From an uncultured Candidatus Soleaferrea sp. (GTDB lineage Bacteria > Bacillota > Clostridia > Oscillospirales > Ruminococcaceae), in NCBI GenBank assembly GCA_934527325.1, contig CAKTAG010000011.1:1-21737 (forward strand): a stretch of 21,737 nt of DNA, read 5' to 3'. Shown here in pieces: positions 1-8,082 of the stretch. The stretch's first letter is position 1; every line of letters begins with the position of its first letter. Made by a program: the position numbers and the translations under genes. The notes beneath the pieces were generated by a model. The model did not search any database. It was not told the DNA's origin and worked only from the letters and a program-made list of their open reading frames with translations.

Positions 1-30
1 TTTATTACTTAAAGCTAAAGCTCTCTCACT

Positions 31-49
31 CCCCCGGCATAGCCGGGGG
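31..49. terminator. GC-rich hairpin, probable terminator of an off-window plus-strand gene
   Basis: A perfect 8-bp stem (CCCCCGGC, 31-38, with GCCGGGGG, 42-49) with a 3-nt loop stands out in very AT-rich DNA. It is followed by a T-rich stretch (TTTATTGTT), so it can work as a rho-independent terminator for a plus-strand gene ending before the window. That gene is not visible, so the role is inferred. Confidence 0.55.
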
Positions 50-77
50 TTTATTGTTGCGCTTAAGCAACAATAAA
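50..77. repeat. Inverted repeat (11-bp stem, 6-nt loop)
   Basis: TTTATTGTTGC (50-60) pairs with GCAACAATAAA (67-77) around GCTTAA. It directly follows the GC-rich hairpin and its last bases overlap the spoVT terminator stem. It may be part of a compound terminator zone. Nothing in it suggests a gene. Confidence 0.5.
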
Positions 78-115
78 AACACAGGCACTATAATGTACAA
101 TGTGCCTGTGTTTTT
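75..115 (-). terminator. Rho-independent terminator of spoVT (bidirectional shape)
   Basis: The arms 75-88 and 102-115 form a 14-bp perfect stem (AAAAACACAGGCAC and its complement) around a 13-nt loop. It starts 2 nt beyond the spoVT stop codon. On the minus strand the stem ends in a U-tract, as expected for a terminator. The A-tract on the other side lets it work in both directions. Confidence 0.85.
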
Positions 116-117
116 AG

Positions 118-660
118 TTATTCTTCCATTTGCCTACCTAAAAATATAGCGGCAACTTCTATTAACTTAATATCTGATTCAGAAAGCGAATTGTTAACAT
201 CGTTAGTTACGAACATTATAGAGCCAGTAAAATCTCCTGCAGATATAATTGGAACAGCAACCATACAGTATTTATCTACCCCTTCTACAGGTTGCAATAA
301 ATTAGATTGGTTTTTATTATATAAATAGGTAGTTCTAGATTCCATAATATCTTCTAAAGATGTAGAAACTCTGCGTTCTAACAACTCGCGTTTTGGCATG
401 CCAGCTACAGCTATTACATGGTCTTTATCGCACACAACTACAGCATAACCACTTGCTTTATTTAATATTTCTGCATACTGATTTATAAAAAGAGATAGCT
501 CACCTATTTGAGAATATTTTTTAAAAATTACTTCTCCGTTATTATCGGTATATATCTCTAAAGGGTCACCTTCCCTAATACGCATAGTACGTCTAATTTC
601 TTTGGGTATAACAACTCTTCCTAAATCATCGATTCTTCTTACAATTCCAGTTGCTTTCAT
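118..660 (-). CDS. spoVT: Stage V sporulation protein T (AbrB/GAF transcription regulator)
   Basis: The 180-residue product has the usual SpoVT length. Residues 1-50 are an AbrB/MazE-type swapped-hairpin DNA-binding domain (starts MKATGIVRRIDDLGRVVIP, with the IRRTMRIREGDPLEIY strand). Residues 55-178 fit the GAF-like sensor domain of SpoVT. In Bacillus, SpoVT is a forespore regulator that tunes the sigma-G regulon late in sporulation; that role is carried over from the family. The start is the first ATG; the AAGGGGG purine run upstream (673-680) is rather far away at about 13 nt. It has its own 211-nt leader and its own terminator, so it is probably monocistronic. I looked for a sigma-G promoter in the leader and found only weak matches. 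Confidence 0.96.
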   Translation of the reverse strand: MKATGIVRRIDDLGRVVIPKEIRRTMRIREGDPLEIYTDNNGEVIFKKYSQIGELSLFINQYAEILNKASGYAVVVCDKDHVIAVAGMPKRELLERRVSTSLEDIMESRTTYLYNKNQSNLLQPVEGVDKYCMVAVPIISAGDFTGSIMFVTNDVNNSLSESDIKLIEVAAIFLGRQMEE

Positions 661-871
661 TGCTAATGATTTTCCCCCTTGTTTAATTTATTTGCCTGAA
701 TATATAAAAATATAATTACTCAGGTTTAATTTTATATATTTTATGAGAAATTAATTTTTAATAAAAGTGTCTAGATATATTTTATTATTTACAAAAACAG
801 ATATTATATTCCTCTAAATATATATTGGTTTTTTAGTAAAAACTGGGGAATAAAAATTTATTGTGTTATTT

Positions 872-1081
872 TTAATCCATAATCTCGTTAACTTCAGAAT
901 CTCTAAACAATAAAGATATTGACCATATTCCACCAAGTGCAACTAATATATATACTATACGGCTTATTATAGACGCTGTTCCACCAAATACCCAAGCTAC
1001 AATATCGAACTGAAACAAACCTACACTACCCCAGTTTATAGCGCCTATTATAACTAATATAAGTGCTAACCTATCCAACAT
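872..1081 (-). CDS. DUF378 family small membrane protein
   Basis: A protein of 69 residues (73 if the upstream ATG is used) with two membrane segments, about LALILVIIGAINWGSVGLF and IVYILVALGGIWSISLLF. The AINWG motif and the two-helix layout match DUF378 (PF04070), a widespread family of unknown function. For the start, the AAGGAG ribosome site (1094-1099) touches the ATG at 1091-1093 with no spacer. The ATG at 1079-1081, 12 nt from it, is more usable and begins MLDRLALIL like other family members. The short tail is acidic (RDSEVNEIMD). It stands alone; a TATAAT at 1129-1134 on the minus strand may be its -10. Confidence 0.88.
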   Translation of the reverse strand: MLDRLALILVIIGAINWGSVGLFQFDIVAWVFGGTASIISRIVYILVALGGIWSISLLFRDSEVNEIMD

Positions 1082-1093
1082 TGTAAAATTCAT

Positions 1094-1099
1094 CTCCTT
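1094..1099 (-). promoter_or_regulatory. Ribosome binding site that decides the DUF378 start
   Basis: On the minus strand AAGGAG lies directly against the first ATG (1091-1093), leaving no spacer, and 12 nt before the second in-frame ATG (1079-1081). Initiation at the second ATG is therefore favoured. Confidence 0.55.
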
Positions 1100-1128
1100 G
1101 ATTGATATATTTAAATTTTAAAAAAATA

Positions 1129-1134
1129 ATTATA
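1129..1134 (-). promoter_or_regulatory. Possible -10 element for the DUF378 gene
   Basis: TATAAT reads on the minus strand about 35 nt upstream of the ribosome site. The best -35 candidate (TTGTTA) is only 15 bp away, so the promoter is tentative. Confidence 0.35.
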
Positions 1135-1235
1135 TCAATATAAATTTTTTAACAATAATTATGAAATTATTATTAACTGGTAACTTATTACAAATAAATC
1201 ATACCTTCTATTGTTAATAATATAGAGCTCAAAAA

Positions 1236-1274
1236 AATAAATCTGAGATACCAAATTAATATCTCAGATTTATT
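1236..1274 (-). terminator. Terminator downstream of the secreted C39-like gene
   Basis: A perfect 15-bp inverted repeat (1236-1250 with 1260-1274, core AATCTGAGATA) with a 9-nt loop. On the minus strand it is followed by a run of T (complement of the A-run from 1231). On the plus strand it also precedes a T-rich stretch. It lies about 100 nt after the stop codon of the minus-strand gene ending at 1375 and before the DUF378 gene, separating the two. Confidence 0.8.
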
Positions 1275-1374
1275 ATCATCTCTTTTTTTATTATTATTCC
1301 TTAAAAAAAATCTTTCAAATATTTTTAGTTAATTATTACCAAAACAAGCATAAAATATCTTTAAATAATTATTT

Positions 1375-4113
1375 TTATTGCACTTTAATTGCTGCCGGTG
1401 GATTCATTGGCAAAACTACTGGCTGAGATATAGACTTTTGCAACTCTGTTTCCAACGCTGTTGCTCCGCTTATACCATTCAAATATTCTTCTGGCACAAG
1501 AATATAACTTGCACCACAATTTGATGTAAACCTTAAATAACCATATTTTGAAAGCTCTACTACTTTAGGTTGTTTATCTTCTCCTTTTATAACATCTATT
1601 ATTGTATTGCCATTTTGTTTGTAAACTTGAAAAGCAAAATATTTAGTAGGCTCGCCACTAGATTTTTTATATTTATTTAAATTTACATCTACACTAGTCA
1701 TGCCCGGGAATAAACCATTTTTAGAAAAATCAACTAATACAGATTTATTCAATAAATCTTGTATGCTACTAATTGTTGCACTACTTGATTTAGATATTAC
1801 AGATGGTAAAGCAGCTTTATTAAGTGTATTTTTTGCTGCAGATAGTACAATTTCCACTTCATCTGGTAAATTGGTTGCCGCTGCTATTTCAGAAGAAGCC
1901 ATATTAAATTTACAATCGTAAACATTTTTACTTTCGTTTTTATTTAATAAATTTCTTTTTTGTTCTTCTAAAATAGCCTTCTCTTTTTCATCAGCTACTT
2001 CTGATATTTTTTTATTTAGTTGCTCTACTTCATCTCCATACTTCTGTTTCCATTCATAATATTTTTTATAATCTTCTGTTACATCTCCACTCTTAATAGT
2101 CCAAACCGCATCAACATCTTCAACTTTAACAGTAGCTACATCAGAATTGTTTGTAGCAGTTTTACCAGTAGTTATAATTAACTTTTCATTTTTATCGGTA
2201 CTAGTTAATAACTTCTTAAAATGCTCATCGTTAACAACTGCATTGTTATTAGATGGATAAATATAATCTGTTTTAGCAATTACATCTTTAGTAACTACAT
2301 CAGCTACAGATTCTTCTTTAATAACCGATGGTTGATTGTTAGTTGAACTACTACCGCTACCACCAGATGTAGAACCACCACTACCAGAAGAATTTCCACC
2401 ACCAGAAAAGCTTCCACTACCAGAAGAGCTTCCGCCACCAAAAGAACTTCCGCCACCAGAGTATTGCTGCTCTGACCAAATAGCATATAGAGTAGTATCT
2501 TCTGTTACTGCAAATGTATCACCTGGTTTAACAGTATCTCCTTTTCCATCTTGCTTTGTATTCCAGCACTCAAAATTAAATCCATCTAACGTTAAACCAT
2601 TACCACCTGAAATAGGTACCTTTATACCAGCCTCAGTACTTATAGAGCTAGGTACATCACCACTTCCACCATTTGCATCAAATGTTAATGTGTGTTGTGG
2701 CTTCGAAAGATCTGACCAAATAGCATATAGAGTAGTATCTTCTGTTACTGTAAATTTATCACCTGGACTATACGGTATGCCTGTTCCATCTTTCTTTGTA
2801 TTCCAGCAAATAAACTTAAATCCTTTTAACGTTAACTCATCACCATCTGGAATAATTACTGTTTCACCAGGCTCAGCACCTATAGCATATACTTTACCAT
2901 TTGCACCATTCCCATTAAACATTAAATTGTAATAATCTTCATCTATTTCATAATTTTCTATAAATTCTTTTAACATCATTCCATTTTCTGGAACCTTGAA
3001 TTCAAATACAGGCATTTCTACACGAACACTATATAGTCCCTCATCTCTCCACCCATCTTCTATATCTAAACCAATATATTGAACAAACGCTAAATTATCA
3101 CTCTCAGCACCACTGAACGCAGTAGCTACAACAACAGACTTATCTTGTTTATTAACTAACTTAATACGTTGTTTATTGGTGTTTACGGCCAATTTTATTA
3201 TATCACCTTTGCTGTATTTTGCTTTATCATCATCTAGGTTTTTATCAAGCTCTATTTTGTAAATAGGTTGTTCAAAATCTTTAGTAATAGGTTTGCTTAT
3301 AAAAAATAACCCATTTTGTCCTTTTAAATATGTACTATCCTCATACTGTATATCTTGCCCACCTGTTTCTTGAACTAAAACTTTATTATTGCTTATCCCT
3401 AAAAGCACCTTATAATGGCCATTATTACCAGCTACAACAGGTGAATCATTTTTTACAGCTTCAACTGTAACTGTTGTTCTAAAACTCTCAACATTTAAAT
3501 TCGTACTACCATAAAAATAACAAACATCATCTAACCCTACAGCTTTTAAAACATTATTTATAACAAAACCTATTTCTTCATCTCCACCATTAGAGAATAA
3601 GCTATCTTCACTCAACATGTTGTTTGGGTTAGCATTAGGTCTATAAAATCTATCACTACATAAATAAACTAAAAATGCAGTTTCTTTATTAATATCTGAA
3701 GTTTGCTGGTCAACGCTAGGAACTTTGTATTTATCAAGGAACTTATTTTCATAAAGCTCTTCAAATTCTTCTAAACTTTTTAAATTCCACCAGTAAGTTC
3801 CTTCACCAGATTCTTGTTCTTGATCTACCTTTTTTTTGTAATATTTATTTACTTCTTCTATGCATAATTCACCATATTTCTCGTTTATATACTCATCATC
3901 TCCTAATTTACCTGCTTTTTTCAGTTTTGTTCTTAACATCATTTGCCCAGAAGTTATCCAACACCAACTTGGCAATTGATTAATTTTAAGCGAAACTGCC
4001 ATTGAAGTATCAAAATCTCCGGCAAAAGCCTGTTGTTCTATTATTTTTAAGGCAGGCATTAACATAGCAAAAGCTAAAATAACAGAACTAATTTTTTTTA
4101 AATAATTTTTCAT
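1375..4113 (-). CDS. Secreted C39/papain-like cysteine peptidase candidate with two InlB-type (Flg_new) repeats
   Basis: This is a 912-residue secreted protein. Residues 1-31 form a signal peptide ending ...QQAFA. A cysteine-peptidase-like domain (about 35-275) has the motif QLPSWCWITSGQMML with Gln46 and Cys51, and a candidate catalytic His233 in NGHYKVLLGI. The usual third-residue position reads VLVQETG rather than a clear Asp/Asn-Pro. About 394-468 and 474-548 are two Listeria-Bacteroides InlB B-type repeats (PF09479-like), each ending in TTLYAIWS. A Gly/Ser linker (551-591) precedes a 320-residue C-terminal region that I do not recognise. No LPXTG, SLH or choline-binding anchor is visible, so it may be released or held non-covalently. 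The ribosome site AGGAGG lies 10 nt before the ATG. It has its own promoter and terminator. Peptidase activity is inferred from motifs; an inactive relative is possible. Confidence 0.85.
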   Translation of the reverse strand: MKNYLKKISSVILAFAMLMPALKIIEQQAFAGDFDTSMAVSLKINQLPSWCWITSGQMMLRTKLKKAGKLGDDEYINEKYGELCIEEVNKYYKKKVDQEQESGEGTYWWNLKSLEEFEELYENKFLDKYKVPSVDQQTSDINKETAFLVYLCSDRFYRPNANPNNMLSEDSLFSNGGDEEIGFVINNVLKAVGLDDVCYFYGSTNLNVESFRTTVTVEAVKNDSPVVAGNNGHYKVLLGISNNKVLVQETGGQDIQYEDSTYLKGQNGLFFISKPITKDFEQPIYKIELDKNLDDDKAKYSKGDIIKLAVNTNKQRIKLVNKQDKSVVVATAFSGAESDNLAFVQYIGLDIEDGWRDEGLYSVRVEMPVFEFKVPENGMMLKEFIENYEIDEDYYNLMFNGNGANGKVYAIGAEPGETVIIPDGDELTLKGFKFICWNTKKDGTGIPYSPGDKFTVTEDTTLYAIWSDLSKPQHTLTFDANGGSGDVPSSISTEAGIKVPISGGNGLTLDGFNFECWNTKQDGKGDTVKPGDTFAVTEDTTLYAIWSEQQYSGGGSSFGGGSSSGSGSFSGGGNSSGSGGSTSGGSGSSSTNNQPSVIKEESVADVVTKDVIAKTDYIYPSNNNAVVNDEHFKKLLTSTDKNEKLIITTGKTATNNSDVATVKVEDVDAVWTIKSGDVTEDYKKYYEWKQKYGDEVEQLNKKISEVADEKEKAILEEQKRNLLNKNESKNVYDCKFNMASSEIAAATNLPDEVEIVLSAAKNTLNKAALPSVISKSSSATISSIQDLLNKSVLVDFSKNGLFPGMTSVDVNLNKYKKSSGEPTKYFAFQVYKQNGNTIIDVIKGEDKQPKVVELSKYGYLRFTSNCGASYILVPEEYLNGISGATALETELQKSISQPVVLPMNPPAAIKVQ

Positions 4114-4148
4114 ACAACAAAATCCTCCTCTTGATATCTATTAATTAC

Positions 4149-4177
4149 ATTATACTAAAAGAGGTTAAATAAATCAA
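4149..4177 (-). promoter_or_regulatory. Sigma-A promoter of the secreted C39-like gene
   Basis: On the minus strand TTGATT (4172-4177) and TATAAT (4149-4154) are separated by 17 bp. The sequence lies 36 nt upstream of the start codon. It sits between the end of the ABC permease gene and this gene, and no terminator is visible there, so read-through from the transporter operon is also possible. Confidence 0.75.
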
Positions 4178-4201
4178 TAATCAATTATTTACAACCAAAA
4201 A

Positions 4202-5128
4202 TCACCTTGTTCCTTTTTCGTACACTACACCACTAGCACTTGGCGAAACAGATTTACCAACAAATAACATTAAAACTAACACTGTTATAACGTATGGCAA
4301 CATATTCATAATTTGCGAAGGAACTTGCACTTTTTGGCCATTTACAACAATAGCTAATGATTGTGTAAAACCAAACAACAAACATGCCCCTACAGCCCCT
4401 TGAGGAGTCCATTTACCAAATATTACGGCTGCAAGAGCCATAAACCCTAAACCACTAATAACCACTGGTGAAAATCCATTAGAAATTGCTATAGATTTAG
4501 AAGCTCCTCCCAAGCCCGCTAAAACTCCAGATAAAATAACTGCCATATACCTTATTTTGTAAACATTTACCCCTAAAGTATCTGCCGCTGCTGGGTGTTC
4601 ACCCACTGCTATTATTCTTAACCCAATTTTGGTTTTATAAAATAAAAACCACATAGCTACAGCTAACATCAAAGCCACCAAAACTGTCACATCTATATTT
4701 AAATTTAGCAAAAATCTGCTATTACCTATTTGTTCTGGAGCTAACAGTTTAGGTATTTTTTTCATTAACGATGGTGTTGTTGTAGCGCCATAAAAAAATT
4801 TACGGCACAAAAACAACGCCATACCAGAACCAATAAAATTTAACGCTACACCAGATATAGTTTGATCTGCTTTAAAAGAAACACACGCTATAGCATGCAA
4901 TAAAGAAAGTAACGCACCTGCTAAACCAGCAATTATAAACCCTAACCATGGGTTATTAGTTGTTGCCGTTACCCCTGCTGCAGCAAAAGCCCCTATAGTC
5001 ATCATTCCTTCTAACCCAATATTAACTACCCCAGATTTTTCAGATATAACACCACCCAGTGCAGTAAACATTAACGGTGTCGCAAACATTAAAGAATTCC
5101 CTATAATTAGAGAAATTATATCAAACAT
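4202..5128 (-). CDS. ABC transporter permease, nucleoside (BMP-type) family, NupQ/YufQ-like
   Basis: A membrane protein of about 308 residues with roughly eight to ten hydrophobic segments, of the BPD_transp_2 permease family. The signature KSGVVNIGLEGMMTIGAF is typical of the smaller permease of purine-nucleoside and simple-sugar importers such as Bacillus NupQ. It would form the membrane channel with the product of the gene just upstream. The open frame begins GTG-ATG (5129-5131 and 5126-5128). I chose the ATG because the GAAGGG ribosome site then has a 9-nt spacer; the GTG with 6 nt is nearly as good. It starts about 13 nt after the upstream stop codon, so it is the last gene of a three-gene operon. 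Substrate is inferred from family resemblance only. Confidence 0.92.
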   Translation of the reverse strand: MFDIISLIIGNSLMFATPLMFTALGGVISEKSGVVNIGLEGMMTIGAFAAAGVTATTNNPWLGFIIAGLAGALLSLLHAIACVSFKADQTISGVALNFIGSGMALFLCRKFFYGATTTPSLMKKIPKLLAPEQIGNSRFLLNLNIDVTVLVALMLAVAMWFLFYKTKIGLRIIAVGEHPAAADTLGVNVYKIRYMAVILSGVLAGLGGASKSIAISNGFSPVVISGLGFMALAAVIFGKWTPQGAVGACLLFGFTQSLAIVVNGQKVQVPSQIMNMLPYVITVLVLMLFVGKSVSPSASGVVYEKGTR

Positions 5129-5141
5129 CACTATTTTCCCT

Positions 5142-6293
5142 TCACTTTTTTATCCTATCAACACTAATCATTTTCATTTTACCTTGCTTTGCCAAATAAC
5201 CAGATATCATTTTAAATATAGATTTCATTGCAATCATAAATATAATAACACCTATAACTATGTTAATAATTTCACTTGGCGCACCAATACGAGATTGTAT
5301 TGTTCCACTGCCATATTTAAGTGCACCAAAAAACAACCCAGAAAAAATGCAACCAATAGGTGATGCATTCGCAATTAAGGCTACTGATATTCCATCAAAC
5401 CCATACCCTTCTTGCGCAGCTAACAAACCTATTCTATGTGGCATTATACCTGTTATTTGCAAAGCACCTGCTAAACCAGCAATAGCACCAGAAATAAACA
5501 TAGAAAGCATTATATTTTTATTAATATTCATTCCAACAAATTCTGCTGCATTTTTGTTCAAACCTACAGCTCTAAATTCAAAACCTTTTTTTGTATATTT
5601 TAATAAAAACCAAACTAAAATTGCAACAACTATAGCTATTAATATTCCATAGTTAACATCTGTTTTTAATAACACCTCAGAAAAAAACGGGTGCGAAGAA
5701 ATTAATTTTTCTTGCCCTTCTGGCGAAGTTTTGTATGTATTAAGTACAACGTCCCAAGCAGATTCTTTTATTGGAAAAGATGAATCTGCACCAGGTTTTT
5801 TTAACCAACTTAAAGATACCATATAATTATTTAAGTAAAAAGCTACCCAATTAAACATAATAGATGTTATAACTTCATTAATTCCAAATTTTGCTTTTAA
5901 AAAACCTATTACACCACCCCATAAACCAGCTGCTAACATTGCAACAACTACCACAACAAAAAAATGAACTACCGGTGGTAAATTTAGTAAGTACCCAACT
6001 AAAACTGCCACTATTGTTCCTATAATGTACTGCCCTTCTGCCCCAATATTAAACAACCCTGTTTTAAAAGCAAACGCTACAGCTAACCCAGTTAATATAA
6101 GCGGTGTACTTTTTATAATAACCTGTGAAATATATTTAGGTTTAGAAAATATACCTGCAATTAAAGCCTGGTAACATTCTAAAGGGTCAAAACCCGCTAA
6201 CAATAAAATTACTGCCCCTATTAAAAAACCTATTATTATAGATAGCACTATAGCTGTTATTGGCTTTTGTAACCACAATTGAATTTTTTTCAT
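5142..6293 (-). CDS. ABC transporter permease, nucleoside (BMP-type) family, NupP/YufP-like
   Basis: A 383-residue permease of the larger type in nucleoside importers. It has an N-terminal membrane anchor (residues ~13-35) and the conserved FKTGLFNIGAEGQYIIGT signature after the second hydrophobic segment. A polar external loop (about 165-210) is followed by further membrane helices, including the typical IANASPIGCIFSGLFFGAL. It pairs with the smaller permease downstream and the ATPase upstream. The ribosome site GGAGGT (6305-6310) lies inside the last codons of the ATPase gene, 11 nt before the ATG. The two genes are 5 nt apart, so translation is probably coupled. It ends in a basic cytoplasmic tail. 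Confidence 0.93.
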   Translation of the reverse strand: MKKIQLWLQKPITAIVLSIIIGFLIGAVILLLAGFDPLECYQALIAGIFSKPKYISQVIIKSTPLILTGLAVAFAFKTGLFNIGAEGQYIIGTIVAVLVGYLLNLPPVVHFFVVVVVAMLAAGLWGGVIGFLKAKFGINEVITSIMFNWVAFYLNNYMVSLSWLKKPGADSSFPIKESAWDVVLNTYKTSPEGQEKLISSHPFFSEVLLKTDVNYGILIAIVVAILVWFLLKYTKKGFEFRAVGLNKNAAEFVGMNINKNIMLSMFISGAIAGLAGALQITGIMPHRIGLLAAQEGYGFDGISVALIANASPIGCIFSGLFFGALKYGSGTIQSRIGAPSEIINIVIGVIIFMIAMKSIFKMISGYLAKQGKMKMISVDRIKK

Positions 6294-6298
6294 TTCTA

Positions 6299-7837
6299 TT
6301 ATTTACCTCCAGCCATCAATAAACCTATTTTATTTTCATCTGCATCTTTAGCATCTATAATGTCTACTATTTTTCCGTCATATATTATAGCTATTCTATC
6401 AGATAAATCCAAAATTTCATCTAATTCTAACGAAATTAACAAAACAGCTCGTCCACTATCTCTTTGTTTAACAATAGATCTATGAACATATTCTATAGCT
6501 CCAACATCTAGCCCCCTAGTAGGTTGCACTGCAATTAATAATTCTGGGTTATTGTTAACCTCTCTACCTATAACTACCTTTTGCTGGTTACCACCAGAAA
6601 GAGCTCTAACTGGTATTTTTTTGCAATGTTCTGGCCTTATATCGAATTTTTTAATTAGCATATCTGCAAATTTATTAATGTTCCTAATGCTTAACATTCC
6701 ACGTTTAGAAAATGGCTTGTTGCCATAATTAATTAAAACTGTATTTTCTGCTACAGAAAAATCCAAAATCAAACCTCTTTTATGCCTATCTTCTGGTATA
6801 GTACTAATTTTATTTTTAATAACATTTTTTGGCGATGTGTTTTGTATCTCTTTACCATTAATTTTTATAGAACCAGAAGTAGTTTTAGTTAAGTTTGTTA
6901 TAGCTTCTACTAATTCTTTTTGTCCATTACCATCTATACCAGCTATTCCTAAAATTTCCCCTCGTTTAACAGAAAAAGTTATTCCTTTAACTTTTTCTAA
7001 ACCTCTTACATCTTTAACAAAAATATTTTCTACGTTTAGTATTTCTTTTGTTGGTGTTGCTTTAGTTTTTTTAATATGCAACGAAACACTCCTACCAACC
7101 ATCATGGTTGCCAGTTCATCTTCAGTAACCTCTTCAACATTAACAGTGTTAACATATTCACCTTTTCTTATAACGGTACAATAATCTGCTACTTTTTTTA
7201 TTTCTTTTAGTTTATGCGTTATTATTATTATTGTTTTTCCACTGTTTGCCAAACTTTTTAGAGTTAACATTAAATCATCAACCTCTTTAGCTGTAAGAAC
7301 AGCCGTAGGCTCATCTAATATTAATATTTCTGCCCCTCTATATAAAGTTTTTAATATTTCAACTCTTTGTTGCATTCCAACTGAAATATCTTCTACTTTA
7401 GCATTAAGGTCCACAAACAATCCATATTTTTGGGATATCTTTTCAATTTGGTTTTTAGCTTGTTCCATTTTAAGTATACCAAATTTATTTGCTATCTCTT
7501 TACCTAGAATTATATTTTGCAAAACAGTAAAAGGCTGCACCAACATAAAATGTTGATGCACCATACCTATACCCAATTTTATTGCTGTGTTTGAATTTTT
7601 TATATTTACCTTTTCACCATTAATAAAAATTTCACCACTATCTGCACGGTAAAAACCATATAGTATATTCATTAAAGTTGATTTACCTGCACCATTTTCG
7701 CCAAGCAAAGCATGTATAGAACCTTTTTTTATATTTAATGTAATATCTTTTAAAGCACAAAAATCATTAAAATATTTAGAAACATGTTTTATAGAAACTG
7801 AATTTTTATAATTACAAGTTGCTACTTTGTTTGACAC
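6299..7837 (-). CDS. ABC transporter ATP-binding protein with two nucleotide-binding domains, NupO/YufO-like
   Basis: About 512 residues with two ABC domains in tandem, the layout of sugar and nucleoside importers (RbsA/YufO type). Domain 1 has Walker A GENGAGKS (46-53), signature SVGMQQR (152-158), Walker B ILILDEP (171-177) and the H-loop THK (207-209). Domain 2 has a degenerate P-loop GIDGNGQKE (300-308), signature LSGGNQQK (413-420) and PTRGLD (439-444), as is normal for this family. For the start, an ATG at 7868-7870 gives 11 more residues but has no ribosome site. AAAGG at about 7848-7852 sits 10 nt before the in-frame GTG at 7835-7837, which I prefer. It is the first gene of the operon. 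The expected BmpA/NupN substrate-binding lipoprotein gene is not adjacent. Confidence 0.94.
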   Translation of the reverse strand: MSNKVATCNYKNSVSIKHVSKYFNDFCALKDITLNIKKGSIHALLGENGAGKSTLMNILYGFYRADSGEIFINGEKVNIKNSNTAIKLGIGMVHQHFMLVQPFTVLQNIILGKEIANKFGILKMEQAKNQIEKISQKYGLFVDLNAKVEDISVGMQQRVEILKTLYRGAEILILDEPTAVLTAKEVDDLMLTLKSLANSGKTIIIITHKLKEIKKVADYCTVIRKGEYVNTVNVEEVTEDELATMMVGRSVSLHIKKTKATPTKEILNVENIFVKDVRGLEKVKGITFSVKRGEILGIAGIDGNGQKELVEAITNLTKTTSGSIKINGKEIQNTSPKNVIKNKISTIPEDRHKRGLILDFSVAENTVLINYGNKPFSKRGMLSIRNINKFADMLIKKFDIRPEHCKKIPVRALSGGNQQKVVIGREVNNNPELLIAVQPTRGLDVGAIEYVHRSIVKQRDSGRAVLLISLELDEILDLSDRIAIIYDGKIVDIIDAKDADENKIGLLMAGGK

Positions 7838-7899
7838 ATTCACTCTTCCCTTTCTACCAAATAAAACCATAAATAAAATTTACTATAAACCTTAGTACC

Positions 7900-7905
7900 A
7901 TTATA
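7900..7905 (-). promoter_or_regulatory. Possible -10 element of the nucleoside ABC operon
   Basis: TATAAT reads on the minus strand about 60 nt upstream of the preferred GTG start. The -35 position at 17 bp (TAGATT) is poor, so this may need an activator or may be chance. I looked for a purine riboswitch in this leader and saw no recognisable one. Confidence 0.4.
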
Positions 7906-7975
7906 CATCATTTTTTTCAAAAAATCTACATACACACACCAATTTAAAAAATTAGTAAAAAATTTTTTTATACTC

Positions 7976-8004
7976 TTGATTAAAATTTATTTTATATATA
8001 TGAT
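7976..8004 (+). promoter_or_regulatory. Sigma-A promoter of the radical SAM gene
   Basis: TTGATT (7976-7981) and TATGAT (7999-8004) are separated by exactly 17 bp. The start site would be near 8011, giving a leader of about 70 nt before the ATG. The leader contains only an unsupported 8-codon frame with no ribosome site. Confidence 0.72.
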
Positions 8005-8082
8005 ATAGTTATGTAGATAATGGAATTTTTTTTATATACCCAGTAACGTATTCTAAAACATTAAAATAATGAGGTGTTTAAA

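Noticed and set aside
661..871. Sigma-G promoter upstream of spoVT
   Set aside because: Only partial matches to the -35 and -10 consensus were found at wrong spacing, so no site is reported although sigma-G control is expected for the family.
2336..2932. Plus-strand open frame of about 198 codons rich in Pro, Leu and Glu
   Set aside because: It is the exact complement of the Gly/Ser linker and InlB repeats of the secreted protein. Its composition follows from that repeat, and it has no ribosome site.
1375..4113. Sortase (LPXTG) anchoring of the secreted C39-like protein
   Set aside because: The C-terminus ends in a short Pro/Ala-rich tail without LPXTG, hydrophobic segment or basic tail.
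7838..8082. Possible purine riboswitch or RNA gene upstream of the nucleoside transporter operon
   Set aside because: No paired three-stem core or conserved loops could be found on the minus strand; only a promoter-like TATAAT is visible.
8005..8082. Short frame starting at an ATG in the leader of the radical SAM gene, considered as a precursor peptide
   Set aside because: It has only 8 codons, no ribosome site and none of the Cys-rich or core features of such peptides.
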